This document shows, in pieces, positions 8,954-20,340 of a stretch of 64,000 nt of DNA (positions are counted from its first letter, which is position 1; each line of letters begins with the position of its first letter). The translations under genes and the position numbers were made by a program. The notes under the pieces were generated by a model. The model was not told the DNA's origin. It ran no database searches and saw nothing but the letters and a program-made list of their open reading frames with translations. This stretch comes from JAFAHD01 sp963772515 (GTDB lineage Bacteria > Vulcanimicrobiota > Vulcanimicrobiia > Eremiobacterales > Eremiobacteraceae), in assembly GCA_963772515.1 (NCBI GenBank), contig CAVYXC010000002.1:930001-994000 (forward strand). Reading direction: 5' to 3'.

Positions 8954-11869
8954 TTGAAGCCCTCCAAGAGCACAAAGCAGCCGAAATCGTCCAAGAAGAT
9001 CGCTAAGCCCGCCGCGCACGGCAAAGCCGCCGTCAAGACCAACGGCAAGGTCAAGACCAAGGCGAAGCCTGACGGCCTTGCCGGGCTCGTGCTCGCCGAG
9101 ATCGGGCCCGACGACCCGGTCCGCCGCATTCCGCTGCCATCGGCCCGCAAAGCGACCTCGCGCAAACCCGAGCCGCCGACCAAGCTGCACCTAGGCAAGA
9201 TGACCTACTCGTTCGAGGAAGGTGGCGCGGATCTGCGCGACCTGCTCGGCGGCAAAGGCGCGGGCCTCGGCGAGATGACGCGCATCGGCCTGCCGGTGCC
9301 GCCCGGCTTCACCATCACGACCGAAGTCTGCCGGCGTTTCTTCGAGCTGGGCCGCCAGTTCCCCAACGGATTAGAAGAAGAGATGCACCGGCGCGTCGTC
9401 GAGCTCGAGCGCAAGACCGGCAAGGAGTTCGGCGGCGAAGTCAACCCGCTGCTCGTCTCGGTGCGCTCCGGCGCACGCGTCTCGATGCCCGGCATGATGG
9501 ACACCGTGCTCAACCTCGGTCTCAACAATCGCACCTGCAATGCGCTCGTCGTGCTGACCAAGAACGACAAGTTCGCATGGGATGCGTATCGCCGTTTCGT
9601 CCAGATGTTCGCCACCGTCGTGCTCGGCATGAAGAAAGAGCCCTTCGAGGAAGTGCTCAAGCGCTACGTCGCCAAGGCGCGCGTCGCGTCGGAATCCGAC
9701 CTCACCGCGCTCGCGTTCCGCAATATGACCAGCGAATACAAAGCGCTGGTGCGCCACTACACCAAAAAAGATTTCCCCGAAGACGTCTTCATCCAGCTGC
9801 GCATGGCGGTCGAAGCGGTCTTCAATTCGTGGAATTCCAAGCGCGCGATCGAGTACCGCAAACATTCGCACTATCCTGACTGGTGGGGCACCGCCGTCAA
9901 CATCGTGACCATGGTGTTCGGCAACATGGGCACGGACTCGGGGACCGGCGTCGCGTTCACGCGCGATCCGTCGAACGGCCAGAAGAAGCTGTACGGCGAG
10001 TTCCTGCAAAACGCTCAGGGCGAAGACGTCGTCTCAGGTTCGCGCACGCCGGTGAAGATCTCAGAGCTCGAAAAGCAGCAGCCGAAGATCTACAAGCAGT
10101 TCCTCGACGTCGCGGACAAGCTTGAGAAGCATTACCACGACATGCAGGACATCGAGTTCACGATCGAGCGCGGCAAGCTCTACATCTTGCAGACCCGTTC
10201 GGGCAAGCGCAGCGCCGCCGCCGCGGTGCAGATCGCGGCCGACATGGTCAAAGAACGCCACATCACGCGTGAAGAAGCGCTCATGCGCATCGAGCCCGCC
10301 GCCATCGCGGCGCTGCTGCACGCGCAGATCGACGAGAAGCAGAAAGCGCACGTCATCGTCAGGGGTCTCAACGCGTCGCCTGGCGCAGCCGCCGGTATCG
10401 TGGTGTTCGATCCCGACGACGCCGTCGAGATGAAGCGCCAGAACAAGAAGACCATCCTCGTGCGTCCGATGACGACGCCGGACGACGTGCACGGCATGAT
10501 CGCGTCCGAAGGCATCCTGACGTCGCAGGGTGGCGCGACATCGCATGCGGCCGTCGTCGCACGCGGCATGGGCAAGCCCGCAGTCGTGGGCGCCGAGGCG
10601 ATGCTCATCGACCTGCGCGCGCGCCAGTTCAGCGTCAAAGGCGAAGTCGTCAAGGAAGGCGACGAGCTGACGATCGACGGCACGACCGGCACCGTGTATC
10701 GCGGCATGCTGCAGATGACCGCCGCGAAGCTGACGCCGCAATTCGAACACATCCTCAAATGGGCGGACGAGTACCGGCGCCTGGGTGTGTACGCCAACGC
10801 CGACACGCCGGAGGACGCCAAGAAGGCTCGCGATTTCGGCGCGGAGGGTATCGGCTTGTGCCGCACCGAGCATATGTTCATGCAAACGGAGCGGCTGCCG
10901 GTCGTCCAAGAGATGATCATGGCCGAGACGCCGGATTCGCGGCGCAAGTGCTTGGAGCAGCTGCTGCCGATGCAGCGCGAAGACTTCCGCGGCATCCTGC
11001 GCGCGATGAAGGGCCTGCCCGTGACGATCCGGCTGCTCGATCCGCCGCTGCACGAGTTCTTGCCCAGCCTCGAACAGCTGTTGGTCGAAGTCACCGAACT
11101 GCGCGTCGGCAAGTCCGATCCGACTGAGCTGTCGGCCAAGGAACGGCTGCTGCGCCGCGTGCGCGTGCTGCACGAAGAGAATCCGATGCTGGGCCTGCGC
11201 GTCTGCCGGCTTGGCATCGTCTTCCCCGAGATCTATCAGATGCAGGTGCGCGCCATCATGGAGGCGGCCACAGAGCTCAAGAAAGAGCGCGTCGACGTGC
11301 GCCCGCTCATCATGATCCCCGGCGTCGGCACGGTCACGGAAATGAAGGCGCTGCGCGATTTGGTCAGCGCCGAAGCCGAGCGCATCATCAAAGCGGCCGG
11401 CACGCGCGTCAACTATCAGATCGGCACCATGATCGAGATGCCGCGCGCGTGCATGGTCGCGCATCGCATCGCCGAACACGCCGAGTTCTTCTCGTTCGGC
11501 ACCAACGACCTCACGCAGCTCGTGTTCGGGTACTCGCGCGACGATGCCGAAGGGTCGTTCATCCCGGTGTACCTCGAGAAGAAGATCCTGCGCGAGGATC
11601 CGTTCCAGGTCATCGATCAGGACGGCGTCGGCGAATTCATGCGCATGGCGATGGAGCGAGGCCACATCGCGCGGCCCGAGATGAAGATCGGGATTTGCGG
11701 CGAGCACGGCGGCGATCCCGTTTCGGTGGAGTTCTGCCACACGCTGGGGCTCGACTACGTCTCGTGTTCGCCGTTCCGCGTGCCGGTAGCGCGTCTGGCG
11801 GCGGCGCAGTCGGTGCTCAAGGAGCGCGCGGCCGAAGCGGCGGGCTCCAAGAAAGTCGACCAGGACTAG
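8954..11869 (+). CDS. ppdK: Pyruvate, phosphate dikinase
   Basis: Interconverts pyruvate + ATP + Pi and PEP + AMP + PPi, linking glycolysis and gluconeogenesis. The ATP-grasp domain begins at about residue 83 (MTYSFEEGGADLRDLLGGKG). The swivelling phosphohistidine domain has GGATSHAAVVARG with catalytic His at about 531. The C-terminal TIM barrel carries GICGEHGGDP with the active-site Cys region. 971 residues is longer than the usual 870-900 because of an 82-residue Lys/Pro/Ala-rich tail before the ATP-grasp fold. TTG 8954 is preceded by GGGAGA. The alternative ATG 9200 lies exactly at the domain start but has a poor Shine-Dalgarno. Confidence 0.96.
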   Translation: MKPSKSTKQPKSSKKIAKPAAHGKAAVKTNGKVKTKAKPDGLAGLVLAEIGPDDPVRRIPLPSARKATSRKPEPPTKLHLGKMTYSFEEGGADLRDLLGGKGAGLGEMTRIGLPVPPGFTITTEVCRRFFELGRQFPNGLEEEMHRRVVELERKTGKEFGGEVNPLLVSVRSGARVSMPGMMDTVLNLGLNNRTCNALVVLTKNDKFAWDAYRRFVQMFATVVLGMKKEPFEEVLKRYVAKARVASESDLTALAFRNMTSEYKALVRHYTKKDFPEDVFIQLRMAVEAVFNSWNSKRAIEYRKHSHYPDWWGTAVNIVTMVFGNMGTDSGTGVAFTRDPSNGQKKLYGEFLQNAQGEDVVSGSRTPVKISELEKQQPKIYKQFLDVADKLEKHYHDMQDIEFTIERGKLYILQTRSGKRSAAAAVQIAADMVKERHITREEALMRIEPAAIAALLHAQIDEKQKAHVIVRGLNASPGAAAGIVVFDPDDAVEMKRQNKKTILVRPMTTPDDVHGMIASEGILTSQGGATSHAAVVARGMGKPAVVGAEAMLIDLRARQFSVKGEVVKEGDELTIDGTTGTVYRGMLQMTAAKLTPQFEHILKWADEYRRLGVYANADTPEDAKKARDFGAEGIGLCRTEHMFMQTERLPVVQEMIMAETPDSRRKCLEQLLPMQREDFRGILRAMKGLPVTIRLLDPPLHEFLPSLEQLLVEVTELRVGKSDPTELSAKERLLRRVRVLHEENPMLGLRVCRLGIVFPEIYQMQVRAIMEAATELKKERVDVRPLIMIPGVGTVTEMKALRDLVSAEAERIIKAAGTRVNYQIGTMIEMPRACMVAHRIAEHAEFFSFGTNDLTQLVFGYSRDDAEGSFIPVYLEKKILREDPFQVIDQDGVGEFMRMAMERGHIARPEMKIGICGEHGGDPVSVEFCHTLGLDYVSCSPFRVPVARLAAAQSVLKERAAEAAGSKKVDQD

Positions 11870-11926
11870 GCCGTACCTCCCTGGCCAAGACTTTCCGGCG
11901 CGCTCGCCCAACGTGATAGACGGCGC

Positions 11927-13006
11927 ATGAGTACCACATTGTCGATCCGTGAAGAGCTCGAGGCCCGCGAGGCGGCCATGCTGTCGCCGTTCGCCACGCT
12001 TGCCAAGGATTCGAAGGGCCGCCGTACGCCCGAGCCGCAGGATCCGATCCGCACGTGCTTCCAGCGCGACCGCGACCGCATCATCCACAGCAAAGCCTTC
12101 CGGCGGCTGATGCACAAGACGCAAGTGTTCTTGTCGCCGCTGGGCGACCACTATCGCACGCGCATGACGCATTCGCTGGAGGTCATGCAGCTGTCGCGTT
12201 CGATCGCGCGAGGCTTGAGTCTCAACGAGGACCTTGCCGAAGCGATCGCGCTCGGTCACGATCTCGGGCACTCGCCGTTCGGGCACGCCGGTGAAGACGC
12301 GCTCACGCAGATCTGGTCGCAGTACGAAGCCGGCGCGCGGTTTGTCCATTCAGAACAGAGCTTGCGCGTCGTCGAGCTGCTCGAGCGCCGCGGCGACAAA
12401 GTCGGTCTGAACCTGACGCTCGAGGTGCTCGACGGCATCGCCAAGCACAGCAAGCACAAAGGCGCGCTGGCCGGCTACGCGGATATCCCCGCCACGCTCG
12501 AAGGCCAGATCGTGCGCTACGCCGATCGCCTCGCCTACATCAATCACGATATCGACGATGCGGTGCGCGCAGGCATCATCACCGAGCGCGACTTGCCGGC
12601 CAAGGCTATCACCGTCTTGGGCCACCGCGGCCCGATCCGCATAGCGACCGTGGTCGAGGACATGATCGCCGAGTGCCGCGGCAAGAACGAGATCAGGCTA
12701 TCGGAGCCGGTGCTCGAGGCGGTCGAGACGATAAAGGAGTTCATGTTCAAGCGCGTCTATTTCAACGACGACGCCAAACGAGAGGAACCCAAAGCGCAGC
12801 ACGTGGTGAAGCAGCTGTTCGCCTATTATATGGATCATCCGGGCGAGCTGCCCGAGATGTATCGGCAAGCGCCGCTGGCGAGCGATTCGCTGGCGCGCCG
12901 CGTCTGCGATTACGTCGCCGGATTCACCGATCGTTTCGCGATCAAACAATTCATCGCGCTCTTCCCGGACGCGGCGGGCTCGGCGCCGCGGGAATGGGAC
13001 GTGTGA
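11927..13006 (+). CDS. dgt: Deoxyguanosinetriphosphate triphosphohydrolase-like HD protein
   Basis: HD-domain enzyme hydrolysing dNTPs to deoxynucleosides and tripyrophosphate, 359 residues. The conserved N-terminus (DPIRTCFQRDRDRIIHSKAFRRL, in two overlapping blocks) precedes the HD metal site: RTRMTHSLEV, then ALGHDLGHSPFGHAGE, and a distal Asp in YADRLAYINHDIDDA. The C-terminal helical part is of normal length for the non-proteobacterial Dgt type 2 group. It lies 18 bases before dnaG and probably shares its transcript. Start ATG has only a weak Shine-Dalgarno. Confidence 0.93.
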   Translation: MSTTLSIREELEAREAAMLSPFATLAKDSKGRRTPEPQDPIRTCFQRDRDRIIHSKAFRRLMHKTQVFLSPLGDHYRTRMTHSLEVMQLSRSIARGLSLNEDLAEAIALGHDLGHSPFGHAGEDALTQIWSQYEAGARFVHSEQSLRVVELLERRGDKVGLNLTLEVLDGIAKHSKHKGALAGYADIPATLEGQIVRYADRLAYINHDIDDAVRAGIITERDLPAKAITVLGHRGPIRIATVVEDMIAECRGKNEIRLSEPVLEAVETIKEFMFKRVYFNDDAKREEPKAQHVVKQLFAYYMDHPGELPEMYRQAPLASDSLARRVCDYVAGFTDRFAIKQFIALFPDAAGSAPREWDV

Positions 13007-13024
13007 TCCAGGTGAAAGCCCGCC

Positions 13025-14785
13025 ATGCCGTTTGACGCGGGCGTCGTCGCCGAGGTCCAAGCCAAAGTCGACCTGCTGGCATACGTCAGCCAATACGTCA
13101 CGCTCAAGCGACAAGGACGCGAGTACGTCGGCCTGTGCCCGTTCCACGCAGAACGCACGCCGTCGTTCTATCTCAACGCTGACAAACAGGTGTGGCACTG
13201 CCATGGCTGCGATGCCGGCGGCGATTTGATCAAGTTCGTCGAGCGCTACGAGAACGTCGACTTCCCGACCGCGCTGCGCATGCTGGCGTCGCGCGCGGGG
13301 GTCGTGCTCGCCGAAACGCCCGGTGCGCAGCGCCGGCGCAGCGAGCGCGAGGCGATCTACGAAGCCAACGCAGCCGCGCAGCGGTACTTCGCCGACGCAT
13401 TGCGCCGCGATCGGCGCGCGTTGGAGTACGTGCACGGACGCGGCATCAGCGACGACACCGCAGCGGTGTTCGGTCTTGGTTATGCACCCGATGGCTGGGA
13501 AGGCCTGGCCAAAGCGCTCGAACGCTCAGGCGTAGATCTGCAGCTGGCCGAACGCGCCGGATTGCTGCGCGTGAAGACCGGGTACTACGATTTCTTCCGC
13601 AACCGTCTCATGCTGCCCATCTACAATCTTACGGGCGAGGTGATGGCCTTCGGCGGACGTGCGCTGGGCGACGAGACGCCCAAATACCTCAACACCGCGA
13701 ATACCGCTGCGTACACGAAAGGCGCACACGTCTACGCGCTGCATCTCGCGCGCCGCGCGGCCGCGGCTGACGACACGCTGGTCGTCGTCGAAGGTTACCT
13801 CGACGCGATCGCGCTTCATCAAGCCGGCTTCAAGAACGCGGTCGCGAGCCTGGGGACCGCATTCACGCCGGAGCAGGCGCGCGAACTGCGCCGCGTCGCG
13901 AGCCGCTTGTATCTGTGCTTCGATGGCGATGCGGCAGGGCAAGCGGCCACGGCCCGCAGCATCGACATGTTAGTAGAAGAAGGGCTCTCGGTGAGCATCG
14001 TCGCGCTGCCGGCCGGCACCGATCCGGACGAGCTCATCATCGAAAAGGGTCCGGACGCGTTCGCCCAATTGCTTTCGACCGCGCAGCGCTGGGTGGACTT
14101 CAAGATCGATCTGGCGTGCAAGCGCATCGCGTCGAAGTTCACCAGCAAGAGCGACGTGGCGCGCGAGGCGATGGCGGTCATCGCGCACGTGCGCGACCCG
14201 ATCGAACGCGATCAATACGTGCGGGCGATGGCGCGCCGCCTCGACGTCAGCGAAGCCGCGATGCGCCAGACGCGCGTACCGGCCCAAAATCCGCGTGCGC
14301 CGGCCGATGGCGCGCCCGTCAGGCGCGCGCCGGCCGTGACGCAGCCGGTGTCCACGGAACGCGACGTGCTCGCGCTCATCCTCGCCCGGCCGGCGCTGCT
14401 GCCGTCTGCGGTGGAACAGTTCAGCGCAGATGACTTCGAGGATGCCGAGCTGCGCTCGGTGTTCGAGCGGCTCGCCGAACATGCGCGGGATTTTGAAAAC
14501 GGCCTCAACCCGCTCACCGTCTTCGCGGACGATCCGCTGGTGGCGGAGCTGACGCGCATGACGCTGGCATCGCCGCCCTTGCCGCACGAGGACGACGAAC
14601 GCAGGCTCGCGCTTATCGCGCAACGCTTTGAGCGCAGCCGGCAAGAGCGGAGGCTTTCGCGTATCGACGCAGAAATCAACACGCTCATCACATCGGACCG
14701 AGCAGTGCCGGAACCGTTGCGCGAGGAATACAACGCGCTGACGGCTTCGCTGCGTGGACCGTCCAGCGACACACACGAGAAGTAG
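13025..14785 (+). CDS. dnaG: DNA primase
   Basis: Makes RNA primers at the replication fork and partners the DnaB helicase encoded at 53.3 kb. 586 residues. CHC2 zinc finger with Cys38, His41, Cys59 and Cys62. Catalytic core GYAPDGW and NRLMLPIYN. TOPRIM motifs VVVEGYLDAI and FDGDAAGQ carry the acidic metal ligands. The C-terminal helicase-binding region is present but divergent. RBS AGGTGA precedes ATG 13025. It is followed 15 bases later by rpoD, a trimmed form of the classical rpsU-dnaG-rpoD macromolecular synthesis operon. Confidence 0.97.
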   Translation: MPFDAGVVAEVQAKVDLLAYVSQYVTLKRQGREYVGLCPFHAERTPSFYLNADKQVWHCHGCDAGGDLIKFVERYENVDFPTALRMLASRAGVVLAETPGAQRRRSEREAIYEANAAAQRYFADALRRDRRALEYVHGRGISDDTAAVFGLGYAPDGWEGLAKALERSGVDLQLAERAGLLRVKTGYYDFFRNRLMLPIYNLTGEVMAFGGRALGDETPKYLNTANTAAYTKGAHVYALHLARRAAAADDTLVVVEGYLDAIALHQAGFKNAVASLGTAFTPEQARELRRVASRLYLCFDGDAAGQAATARSIDMLVEEGLSVSIVALPAGTDPDELIIEKGPDAFAQLLSTAQRWVDFKIDLACKRIASKFTSKSDVAREAMAVIAHVRDPIERDQYVRAMARRLDVSEAAMRQTRVPAQNPRAPADGAPVRRAPAVTQPVSTERDVLALILARPALLPSAVEQFSADDFEDAELRSVFERLAEHARDFENGLNPLTVFADDPLVAELTRMTLASPPLPHEDDERRLALIAQRFERSRQERRLSRIDAEINTLITSDRAVPEPLREEYNALTASLRGPSSDTHEK

Positions 14786-14800
14786 GTTAACGAACAAGCT

Positions 14801-16072
<1,272 letters not shown>

Positions 16073-16115
16073 TCCTCAAGAGGCGCCCCCGCGGTGCGCG
16101 CCTAACCCCCGGCCC

Positions 16116-17634
16116 ATGGGCAAGAGGTTCATCTTCGTCGCAGGCGCTTGTATTGCGTCCGCGTTGCTGCTGGCCGCATCGCCCTCACCGTCGCCAAGCT
16201 CGAGCGCATCGCCCGGTGCCCGTGCCGACGCGCGGCATGGCCGCTCCCACGCCCAGCTTGCCCGACAGTTCGCCCTACGGCCAGATCGGCAAGCTCGAGC
16301 GCAATCGCAAGACGACCCCGAGCCAGCTCGAACCGTTTCTCCAGTCCACCGATCCGGCGATCGTCGCCCGCGCCGCGCTGGCGATCGGCCGGTTGCGCAA
16401 CGTCGCCGGCGTGCCGTTGCTCACGCCGCTGCTGTCGCCGTCTCAACCCGAGAACGTGCGCGCCGCGGCGGCCTTTGGTCTTGGCGTGATCGCATCGGCG
16501 GATGCGTTGCCGGCGTTGCGCACGGCCGCACTGCACGGCTCGCCGCTGGTGGCCGGCACCGCAGCGGATTCGCTCGGCCGCATCGGCGGCAGCAGCGCGG
16601 TCGAAACGCTCTCGGACCTTTTGTCCAACGGCGACGCGTTCGTGCGCGGCAAAGCCGCGATCGGGTTGGGCGAGTCGGGCTTCGCCTCCAAGCCGCAGAT
16701 CTCGCAGATGCTCAAGGCCACGACCGGCAAGCTGCTCGACAACGCGTTTACCGTCGAGCGCGATCAGGAGACGCGCTGGCGCATGGCGTGGGCCATCTAC
16801 CGCAGCTACTACGACACCAATCCCGGCCTGCTGCGTCAGATGCTCGCGGACCAGCAAGAGCTCGTGCGCATGTATGCCGTCAAAGCGATCGGCCGACTCA
16901 AAGATAAGACGTTCATCGTGGCGGTGCGGCTGCTGGCGAAGGACCCGTCCTGGCGCGTGCGCGTGGAAGTCTCAAACGTGCTCAGCGCGATGGGCGACAA
17001 TACCGTCGTGGATACGCGCCCGCCGAACGTTCCCCCGGAAGATCAAGTCGAACCCAAACCGCTGCCATCCGGTGCGCCGGCCGGCGATCATCCCCAAGTG
17101 GCGATCGTCGCCAACAGAGGCGTGATCGTGGTCGAGCTGTTCCCCGATGTGGCGCCGTACCACGTCGACGCGTTCTTACGCTTGGTGGACGCGGGGTTCT
17201 ACAATAACTCGTTGCTTGACCGCGTGATCCCGAACTTCGTCGTCCAGGGCGGCAATCCGGACGCCGGCAAGACGACGGGCACCGGCGGGCCCGGTTTCAC
17301 GGTACCGGACGAGGTCAACCCAGTCGAACAGCTCACCGGCATGATCTCGCTCGGGCTCGACTATAAAGGGTCATCGCCGATCTTCGATTCGGGTGGCAGC
17401 CAATATTACATCACCGAGTCGCCGCAGCTGCACCTCGACGAGTACTTCACGACGTTCGGGCGCGTGGTCAAGGGTTTGGCAGTGGTCTACGCGATCAACA
17501 AACACGATCCGAACGACACGAAGAACCCATCGGACGTCGTCGCGCGGATGTATCGCTGCGAGCCGGTGACGCCGCAGACGGCCGACGTCGAAACCGAACT
17601 GCGTACGGTCGAGGTCCGCTACAACCCGCGGTAG
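16116..17634 (+). CDS. Secreted HEAT-repeat / cyclophilin-type peptidyl-prolyl isomerase fusion (frameshifted near N-terminus)
   Basis: Probably folds or scaffolds proteins outside the cytoplasm. ATG 16116 opens a good signal peptide (KRFIFVAGACIASALLL) ending in a Ser/Pro-rich linker. The frame then has to move on by one base near 16220 to enter the long domain frame. About 230 residues of HEAT/PBS-type repeats follow (ARAALAIGRLRN, RAAAAFGLGVIA, GTAADSLGRIGG, GKAAIGLGES, RMYAVKAIGRLK). A complete cyclophilin domain comes next, with DVAPYHVDAFLRLVDAGFY, NFVVQGGNPD and FTTFGRVVKGL. If the shift is real, translation would have to begin inside, at the Met near 16237, and the protein would be cytoplasmic. 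Confidence 0.85.
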
Positions 17635-17689
17635 CCCTCTTGTGCACCGCGCACAACGAGAGCGCGGCAGCCGGGACGAAGCACGCACC

Positions 17690-18473
17690 ATGAAGCTCAG
17701 TCTGATGGCGGCCGTCTGTGCGGGCGCACTTGTATCGGGTTCTGCCCCCGCGTTGTCTGCCGGTCAGCAGCAGACCGTCACCGTCTTCGCGGCAGCGTCG
17801 CTGCACAACGCGTTCACGGAACTGGGCAAAGAGTTCGAAGCCGCGCACCCGGGCGTCAGCGTCCGGTTCAATTTCGACGGCAGCCAGATACTGGAGACGC
17901 AGATCGCCAACGGCGCTCCTGCTGACGTTTTCGCGTCCGCCGACCAGCGCTCGATGGGCAAAGCCGCCGACGCCGGCCTTGTCGGCACGCCGCGTGGATT
18001 TTGCCGGCAACACCCTCGCCGTGGTCGCGCAATTCGACGTCAACGTGCGCTCGCTGCGCGACCTCACGCGAGATGGCCTCAAACTGGCCATCTGCGCCGA
18101 ACAAGTGCCGTGCGGGCGCTACACGCGCATCGCGTTGCAGAAGATGAGCGCGGACAAGGCCTATTGGCCGAAGTACGGCGACCAAGTGATGCGCAACGTC
18201 GCAACGCAGGAGCAAAACGTCGAGAGCGTGGTGCAAAAGGTCGTGCTGGGCGAGGCGGACGCCGGATTCGTCTATGCGACCGACGCCGTCCAGGGCTCTG
18301 CCCATTTGATCGCTATTCCGGTGCCGGACGAGGATCAGGAGATCGCGACGTACCCCATCGCGACCGTGAAGGCAAGCGCTTCTAAGGACCTCGCGCAAAG
18401 CTTCATCGATTACGTGCTCTCCGCCAAAGGCCAAAGCGTCTTGCAGTCGTTCGGTTTCCACGGCCACGCATAA
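17690..18473 (+). CDS. modA: Molybdate ABC transporter substrate-binding protein (frameshifted)
   Basis: Periplasmic molybdate/tungstate-binding protein. The first frame gives a signal peptide (KLSLMAAVCAGALVSG, cleavage near A-L-S-A) and the ModA N-terminus TVTVFAAASLHNAFTELGK, then NGAPADVFASAD. Near 17990 the frame moves by one base to continue DFAGNTLAVVA, AICAEQVPCGRYT, GEADAGFVYATDA and the C-terminal helix LAQSFIDYVLS. The anion-contacting Ser/Asn/Tyr positions look intact. First gene of modABC. The break has the same one-extra-base sense as in rlmN. Confidence 0.88.
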
Positions 18474-18567
18474 TCCACGCGCCGCGCTGCGAGATGGGGC
18501 GCTTGCAGGGGCCGGCGCCGTCTTCGCGGGGCTCCTCTTCGCACTCGTCATCGTCGCGCTCGTCGGC

Positions 18568-19284
18568 TTGCTCGCACATCGCCCGTCCGTTGGGGCGTCG
18601 CCGCTGTGGTTCTTTGCCGAGCTGCAGCGCGACGTCGTGCGCCAAGCATTGCTCGTCTCGCTTGAGAGCACGCTGGCCAGCGCCGTCGTCATCGTCCTAG
18701 CCGGTACGCCGCTCGCGCTGCTGCTCGCGCGCCGCTTTCCGGGCCGCGAGCTGCTCGAGACCGTGGTGTCGCTGCCGGTCGTGCTGCCGCCGGTGGTCGC
18801 GGGGCTCGCATTGCTGCTCGCGTTCGGGCGCAGGGGCTTGCTGGGCCACGCGCTCGCGGTCGCCGGCATCCACATCCCGTTCTCGCTGGTCGCGGTCATC
18901 ATGGCCCAGACGCTGGTCGCGGCGCCGCTCTACGTCATCGCCGCGACGAACGCGTTTCAACGCGTCGATCCGGAGCTCGTCGACGCCGCCGCCACGCTGC
19001 GCGCTTCCTTTACCTATACCGCTTGGCGCGTGATCATCCCACCCGCATTGCCGGCGCTCGGCGCGGCGCTTGCGCTCGCATGGGCACGCGCACTCGGCGA
19101 GTTCGGCGCGACCATCACCTTTGCGGGCAATCTCCCCGGCGTCACGCAGACCATGCCCATCGCCGTCTACATCGAGGGGCAAGACGACCTCGACGTCGCG
19201 GTGGCGATATCGCTGATCCTGCTGCTGGTCTCATTCGTCGTGCTCGCCGGCGCGCGCATGCTGCAATCGCGCGTGAGCGCATGA
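18568..19284 (+). CDS. modB: Molybdate ABC transporter permease
   Basis: Inner-membrane channel of the molybdate importer, with five to six helices and the EAA-type loop (ELVDAAATLRASF, then LPALGAALALAWARALGEFG) that contacts ModC. The start given is the first usable start codon in frame (TTG). However, the same frame is open upstream from about 18472 and encodes a good first transmembrane helix (LAGAGAVFAGLLFALVIVAL) without any ATG/GTG/TTG, so the true N-terminus is unclear and may involve a non-standard start or another base error near the modA stop. The stop overlaps modC (ATGA). Confidence 0.9.
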   Translation: MLAHRPSVGASPLWFFAELQRDVVRQALLVSLESTLASAVVIVLAGTPLALLLARRFPGRELLETVVSLPVVLPPVVAGLALLLAFGRRGLLGHALAVAGIHIPFSLVAVIMAQTLVAAPLYVIAATNAFQRVDPELVDAAATLRASFTYTAWRVIIPPALPALGAALALAWARALGEFGATITFAGNLPGVTQTMPIAVYIEGQDDLDVAVAISLILLLVSFVVLAGARMLQSRVSA

Positions 19285-20340
19285 GCCTCACGGCTGACTT
19301 CAGCGCCCGACGAGACGGCTTCACGCTTGATTTCGCGATCGAAGTCGAAGCGGGTGAAACCGTTGCGGTCGTCGGGCAGAGCGGAGCCGGCAAGACGACG
19401 GCGCTGTATTGCCTCGCCGGCCTGCTGCGCCCGGATCGCGGTCGCATCCGCTGCGGCGAGCGCGCGTGGTATGACGACGCGAACCGCGCATACGTGCCCG
19501 CCCACCGGCGCGACGTCGGGCTCGTGTTCGCGCGCGGCGCGTTGTTCGGGCATATGACGGCGCAAGCCAACGTCGAGTTCGGACTGCGTGCTGCCGGCGT
19601 CGTGCCTGGTTACGCGTGCCGCAAGGGCGCGGGCCGCGCTCGACGTCGTCGGCGCCGCGCACGTCGCGGCCCGGCCGGCCTCCGCGTTGTCCAGCGGCGA
19701 GATCCAGCGCGTCGCGCTCGCGCGAGCGGTCGCGCTTGCGCCGGCGGCATTGCTGCTCGACGAGCCGTTGAGCGCGCTCGATATTCGCCTGCGTCCACAA
19801 GTGCGCGAGGCGCTGCGCCGGGCGATCGAAGTGACCGGTGCCGCGACCGTGCTGGTCACGCACGACCCCGCCGAGGCGATGTTGTTCGCGCGGCACTTCG
19901 TGGTCGTCGAAGACGGTCGCGTCGTCCAATCAGGCGACCTCGCGGCGCTGCGCGATCGTCCGGCCACGCCGTACGTCGCATCGTTCGCCGGCACGAACCT
20001 GTATCAGGGCAGAGCGCAAAGTCAGGGCGATGGATCCAGCACACTAGAGGTCGGCGACGCGGCGTTCGTCGTGCAGGGGGATTACGACGGAGAGATCAGC
20101 GTCGTCCTCGATCCGGACGCAGTGACGCTGTCAGCAAACCCGCAAACGACATCCGCGCGCAACACGCTGCGCGGACCGGTTGAGAGCATCGTGCATGACA
20201 GAGGCGCATTCCGCGTGACCCTTGCGTCGACGCCCGCCATCGCGGCACGCGTGACCGCACATTCACTGGCTGCGCTCGAGATCGAACCGGGCAAACAGCT
20301 CTACGCCGCCTTCAAGGCTATGGAAGCTCGCATTCTCTAA
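19281..20340 (+). CDS. modC: Molybdate ABC transporter ATP-binding protein (frameshifted)
   Basis: ATPase energising molybdate uptake. From ATG 19281 the Walker A VVGQSGAGKTT and Q-loop region are in one frame. Near 19610 the frame advances one base and continues with signature LSSGEIQRVALARA, Walker B ALLLDEPLSALD, switch His LVTHD, and a C-terminal TOBE-like domain (from about residue 250) expected to sense molybdate. Total length about 350 residues is normal for ModC. All ABC motifs are intact on both sides of the shift, so the gene is probably functional in the organism. Confidence 0.88.

Noticed and set aside
10061..12349. 762-codon open frame on the minus strand opposite ppdK and dgt
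   Set aside because: Shadow of GC-rich codon bias: His/Asp/Arg/Leu repetitive composition, no domain, and both plus-strand genes are certain.
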